Positions 60,788 through 64,000 of a stretch of 64,000 nt of DNA are shown piece by piece. This stretch comes from Echinicola marina (GTDB lineage: Bacteria > Bacteroidota > Bacteroidia > Cytophagales > Cyclobacteriaceae), in assembly GCF_020463795.1 (NCBI RefSeq), contig NZ_CP080025.1, positions 2,049,001 through 2,113,000 on the forward strand, read 5' to 3'. A program made the translations under genes and the position numbers. The notes beneath the pieces are model-generated. The model searched no databases and had not been told where the DNA came from. It saw only the letters and a program-made list of their open reading frames with translations. Within the stretch, counting starts at the first letter, position 1; every line of letters begins with the position of its first letter.

Positions 60788-61081
60788 GATTGTCAATTTT
60801 ATTTAAAATTAATGAATTTGGACCAAAGTGGGGTAAGATTTAGTTATCTGCTCATGGCTAATTAAGAAAATTGTAGGTGATCAGCTTTAATAAGTAGATT
60901 TAAGAGCCATGGGCTGCTGATTTGTATTTTGGAGTTAGGGAGACATTTGTTTAAAAGTGGTCTTATGATTGTAAGAATAAGTGTCCCATCCATTAGAATT
61001 TTTAAATTGTAATAAGAAAAATAGCAAGGCTTTCCAACCATTTCCAATAAAACAGCCTCTTTATAGTGGAAACCGATTAGA

Positions 61082-61612
61082 ATGAAGTCAATTTTTGAAA
61101 AAGATCTTATTGCTGCATGTATAAGGCAGGATCGAAAAGCCCAGTTTGAGCTCTTCGAGCGATATAAGGTGGCCTTGTATTCCACAGTGTATAGAATTTT
61201 GGATGATGAGGCTGAGGCACATGATGCCCTACAAGAATCCTTTATTGAGATATTCAAGGGGATTAAAAAATTTAGGGGGGAGAGTACTTTGGGTGCATGG
61301 ATGAAAAAAATAGCAGTGAGAAAAGCGATTCATATGGCGAAAAAACGGATATATTTTTCATCATTGGATCAGGTGGATGCCTTTTCTGAAGCAGGTGTTC
61401 TTGATGGTTGGATAGATGGGGAAATGCTGGATCAAGCCATAAGGAAATTGCCGGTGGGATGTAGAAGTGTCTTTTTGATGATAGAAGTGGAGGGGTTTAA
61501 GCATGCAGAATGTGCCCAAATGCTGTCTATTTCAGAAAGTACTTCCAAGTCCCAGCTGTTTTATGCTAAAAAGTTATTACGAGAAAGTTTAAATCAAGTA
61601 CTGAAGGCATGA
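61082..61612 (+). CDS. ECF-type RNA polymerase sigma factor
   Basis: This 176-aa sigma-70 family regulator has a region 2 (about 20-85, DAEAHDALQESFIEIFKGIKKFRGESTLGAWMKKIAVRKA). A region 4 helix-turn-helix follows (about 120-170, FLMIEVEGFKHAECAQMLSISESTSKSQLFYAKKLL). It overlaps the next gene by 4 nt, a probable anti-sigma-type membrane protein. The target promoters are unknown. Confidence 0.9.
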   Translation: MKSIFEKDLIAACIRQDRKAQFELFERYKVALYSTVYRILDDEAEAHDALQESFIEIFKGIKKFRGESTLGAWMKKIAVRKAIHMAKKRIYFSSLDQVDAFSEAGVLDGWIDGEMLDQAIRKLPVGCRSVFLMIEVEGFKHAECAQMLSISESTSKSQLFYAKKLLRESLNQVLKA

Positions 61613-62310
61613 AAGAGAATTTTGATTTACCGGAATTTCAGCCCAATAAGAATTTTTGGGATAAACTGGAAAGCGAAAGAAGCTTTGAAAAGCAATTGTC
61701 CAGAGAATTGCCGCATTTGCCTTTAGTCGCTCCCAAGGAGGAGGCTTGGCAAGGAATCGAGGAGGAATTGAATAATCAGCATTCAATCCGTCCTTTTTGG
61801 ATAGGCGTAGCTGCGGTTTTCCTTGTTATGGTGGTGGCTTATATACTCTTCATGACGATAAAAATGGACTCTTTTTCCAATGATCAGGAATTTCTTTTGA
61901 CCAATACTTATTCCGAGATGGAAATTCCGTTAAAAGTGCCAAAGATGAATAAGCTGAAAGTTACATCGGTTCCGGCAGTAAAAGAAACGGCAGTACAGAA
62001 AGCCCCAAAGGAAAATTTCATGATCAAAAAGGAAATAGCATTAGGTGAAATAGAAGTTCCCGAATTGTCCATGCCCGTGTTTATTACAGCAGCGCCATTG
62101 GCTGTGAATGAGCGCCCAAGGCCTGTTCAAGAGGATGAAACCGCGGAGGAAAGCTTTCATGAGGTAAGGGTTTCATGGGGGATTAATGAGAAGATCAAGA
62201 TCAATACAGCTTATTCAGCTAAAAATAAACGCATTGATACAGAAAGGGAGCTGAGTAAGTTGAGAAGCAATCCTGGGAAGCTTGTTTTGAGGTTTTCCAA
62301 TGGGCAATGA
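61609..62310 (+). CDS. Probable anti-sigma membrane protein
   Basis: This 233-aa protein has a cytoplasmic N-terminus (1-60), one membrane helix (about 62-82, WIGVAAVFLVMVVAYILF) and a periplasmic C-terminus. The overlap of its ATG with the sigma stop (ATGA) supports an anti-sigma role. No zinc-finger HxxxCxxC motif is visible. Confidence 0.75.
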   Translation: MKENFDLPEFQPNKNFWDKLESERSFEKQLSRELPHLPLVAPKEEAWQGIEEELNNQHSIRPFWIGVAAVFLVMVVAYILFMTIKMDSFSNDQEFLLTNTYSEMEIPLKVPKMNKLKVTSVPAVKETAVQKAPKENFMIKKEIALGEIEVPELSMPVFITAAPLAVNERPRPVQEDETAEESFHEVRVSWGINEKIKINTAYSAKNKRIDTERELSKLRSNPGKLVLRFSNGQ

Positions 62311-62370
62311 AATTGACATTTTTTTTGGTTTCCAACTAAATGAATTAATCATAAAAAAAGATAAGAAAAA

Positions 62371-63129
62371 ATGAAAAAGGCAGGTTTAATAGTCATGCTA
62401 ATGGGGATTGTTATGTCTTCAGTTTTGGCCCAAGAGGTAGAGAATACACTTTCCCATAGCCAACAAAATTGGTTGGATAAGGATTGGCCGATTACTGATA
62501 CTTTGCAGTTCAGTTTGCCCAATGAAGGAAAGGTCTTGTTCTACTACAATGAAGAGGAATTTTCCACCGAGGAGCTGAAAGCAGCATTGGAACCCTTGAT
62601 GAAAAGGGCTACTAGATTCCCCGAGTTCGAAACCAAAGCATTTAGGTTGGCCAATAATTTCGCCCCAACGAGTTTGGATAATGTGAAGAATAAAATTGAC
62701 CGGAACTATGTCCGACATTTAGAGAGTATCGAATTGGGGATCCCAGTGGGGATAGATTTTACTGCGGGCTATTTTACACCTGAGGTAGGCTTTAGGGCAC
62801 ATCTGAATTTGCCAGGTTACAGTTTGGGCGCTTCTATCACCAATACTGTTTATTTTCCTGACAGGGAGGCAGGGGAATTGGAAGTGAACAGTAATTGGTT
62901 TTTGAATGGAGAGTTTTCTTGGAATAAGGGACAAGCCATTGTCAATAATGAACAGACGATTCAAGTGGGAATATTATTGAATCAGGGCAGTTATAAACTG
63001 TTTCAAGGAACAACCATAAGGGCCGTTTATAGGCATAGATTGAGCAAGCATCTTTTTATTCAGGCTGGGCTGGTAGCAACAGATAATTTGAAAACGTTTT
63101 ATCCGACTATAGGTGTGCGGTTTTGGTAA
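62371..63129 (+). CDS. Exported barrel-like protein of the sigma operon
   Basis: This 252-aa protein has a signal peptide (MKKAGLIVMLMGIVMSSVLAQ), a helical N-terminal part (about 40-110) and a C-terminal strand-rich part ending TIGVRFW, with a terminal aromatic as in outer-membrane barrels. It is the third gene of the sigma operon and may be its target or signal protein. Its family is not recognised. Confidence 0.6.
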   Translation: MKKAGLIVMLMGIVMSSVLAQEVENTLSHSQQNWLDKDWPITDTLQFSLPNEGKVLFYYNEEEFSTEELKAALEPLMKRATRFPEFETKAFRLANNFAPTSLDNVKNKIDRNYVRHLESIELGIPVGIDFTAGYFTPEVGFRAHLNLPGYSLGASITNTVYFPDREAGELEVNSNWFLNGEFSWNKGQAIVNNEQTIQVGILLNQGSYKLFQGTTIRAVYRHRLSKHLFIQAGLVATDNLKTFYPTIGVRFW

Positions 63130-63150
63130 ATTAGGGCGTTCAGCTAACAC

Positions 63151-63178
63151 AAAAGGCTAACCGATCGGTTAGCCTTTT
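63151..63178. terminator. Perfect bidirectional terminator
   Basis: AAAAGGCTAACCGA and its exact complement form a 28-bp palindrome between convergent genes. Both sides end in A/T runs. Confidence 0.9.
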
Positions 63179-63200
63179 GTGTTTTTAAAGCTGTAATCGC

Positions 63201-63680
63201 TTATCGAATTCTGTCTACTGACTTTACCAATAATTCGTCTTTTCTGATAAACCTATTGGCCACAATATTGAAGATCATTGCGACAATAATGGTATAGAAA
63301 CCCAGCATAAAGGCGCCACTGGCCATAGGGTTAAAGTCTAAATTATAGCTATAAGTAATGTATACGATGATACCTAGGTTGATGACCATCACTAAGGAGT
63401 TGATCATATTTAGGAACATTTGTTTTGTTCTGGTCTTGAACTGGCTAAGGCTGTAAAGGGCAATTAAGGCTGCAAGAATAGCCAATGCGCCGATATAATA
63501 AGTACCAGTTTCTTCTATTACCGAATCGCTGGTCACATTCATATGGGTCATTGACCAAGCCGTCAGTTTAAGGCTTTCAGTTTGATCTACATTTACTTGT
63601 GTCCAAATAGGGAAATAAGTAACCAAAAGCATGGCAACGGCCACAAGGAATAAGAAGATAGTTTGAACTCGCTGTATCAT
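63201..63680 (-). CDS. DUF4293 family membrane protein
   Basis: This 159-aa protein begins MIQRVQTIFLFLVAVAMLL and has four membrane helices with a short periplasmic loop (WTQVNVDQTESLKLT) after the first. It matches the DUF4293 family of Bacteroidota, usually encoded next to core genes and of unknown function. It is divergent from truA. Confidence 0.9.
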   Translation of the reverse strand: MIQRVQTIFLFLVAVAMLLVTYFPIWTQVNVDQTESLKLTAWSMTHMNVTSDSVIEETGTYYIGALAILAALIALYSLSQFKTRTKQMFLNMINSLVMVINLGIIVYITYSYNLDFNPMASGAFMLGFYTIIVAMIFNIVANRFIRKDELLVKSVDRIR

Positions 63681-63772
63681 TATTAAATTTTAAAACTTTT
63701 GACAAAGAAAGGGGGTAATTTGAATATTAGCAAGGAATCATTCATTTCCCAAATTATATTCATTGGGAATAG

Positions 63773-63780
63773 TATCTTTG
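63773..63780 (+). promoter_or_regulatory. -7 element just before truA
   Basis: TATCTTTG fits the TAnnTTTG consensus 7 bp before the truA ATG. No clear TTG lies 19-21 bp upstream, so this is a half-supported promoter. If used, the mRNA would have almost no leader. Confidence 0.4.
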
Positions 63781-63787
63781 TGGATTC

Positions 63788-64000
63788 ATGAAAGCACAAA
63801 AAAGGTATTTTCTGGAGGTGGCCTATAAGGGAACTCGTTATCACGGATGGCAGGTGCAGCCCAATGCTGTTACTGTTCAAGAGGAAATAGATAAGGCGCT
63901 TGCTACTATTTTGCGAAGAAAGATTGATACCATGGGCAGTGGTAGGACAGATACAGGGGTGCACGGTAAGCAGCAATATTTACATTTTGATAGTGAAGAG
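63788..64000 (+). CDS. truA: tRNA pseudouridine synthase A, 5' part
   Basis: The first 71 codons are present and the gene runs off the window. The reading MKAQKRYFLEVAYKGTRYHGWQ and the catalytic-loop segment GSGRTDTGVHG, with its active-site Asp, are diagnostic for TruA, which makes pseudouridine at tRNA positions 38-40. It is divergent from the DUF4293 gene. Confidence 0.93.
   Translation, partial: MKAQKRYFLEVAYKGTRYHGWQVQPNAVTVQEEIDKALATILRRKIDTMGSGRTDTGVHGKQQYLHFDSEE

Overview
The window comes from a low-GC member of the Bacteroidota. The gene content points to the Cytophagales, plausibly a Cyclobacteriaceae-type genome. The signs are a SusD-family lipoprotein, LytS/LytTR regulators, many six-bladed beta-propeller lipoproteins, a RemB-like outer-membrane protein, DUF6520 and DUF4293 proteins, a fused E1 alpha/beta dehydrogenase, a zinc-free L31, and several Bacteroidota promoters (TTG, about 20 bp, TAnnTTTG). 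No rRNA, tRNA or CRISPR array is visible.

Layout. 1-6100 is accessory DNA: a SusD gene, a DUF6520 plus MauE-like pair, a three-gene DUF5675 module, a small HTH protein, and long spacers with REP-like double hairpins. 6100-21000 is an AT-rich natural-product-like cluster. It holds a LytS/LytTR pair, a LanB-type dehydratase on the minus strand, an intact IS1595-type element, a stand-alone LytTR gene, a PAPS-type sulfotransferase, two small secreted Cys-rich peptides each followed by a beta-propeller lipoprotein, a LanC-like protein without zinc ligands, two glycosyltransferases and an APS kinase. 21200-30000 holds an RND adaptor and two RND pumps with a propeller lipoprotein between them. 30400-36700 holds a sulfatase and four more propeller-type proteins arranged around a perfect 24-bp palindrome. 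37400-41300 holds three related small secreted proteins and a lipoprotein. 41345-64000 is mostly core genome: E1 dehydrogenase, an HMA-AraC regulator, an AGCS symporter, a minus-strand run from an SDR reductase through hemC, rimK and holB to L31, then RemB, an MsbA-like ABC exporter, YifB, a trans-sulfuration enzyme, an ECF sigma operon, DUF4293 and the 5' end of truA.

Main interpretation (inference). The 6-30 kb region looks like a system that makes and exports modified secreted peptides. Peptides 1 and 2 share a nearly identical leader ending in AEA|Q but have fast-diverging cores with four invariant Cys. They arose by an exact 1895-bp tandem duplication that also copied the tail of the sulfotransferase gene. 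LanB, the degenerate LanC, two glycosyltransferases, the sulfotransferase and the APS kinase suggest dehydration, glycosylation and/or sulfation. The RND genes suggest export and the LytTR proteins suggest regulation. A hairpin after each peptide gene probably keeps peptide expression above propeller expression. Which enzyme acts on which peptide cannot be settled from sequence alone. Two further short frames beside LanB (5896-6054 and 10503-10748) are alternative substrate or remnant candidates.
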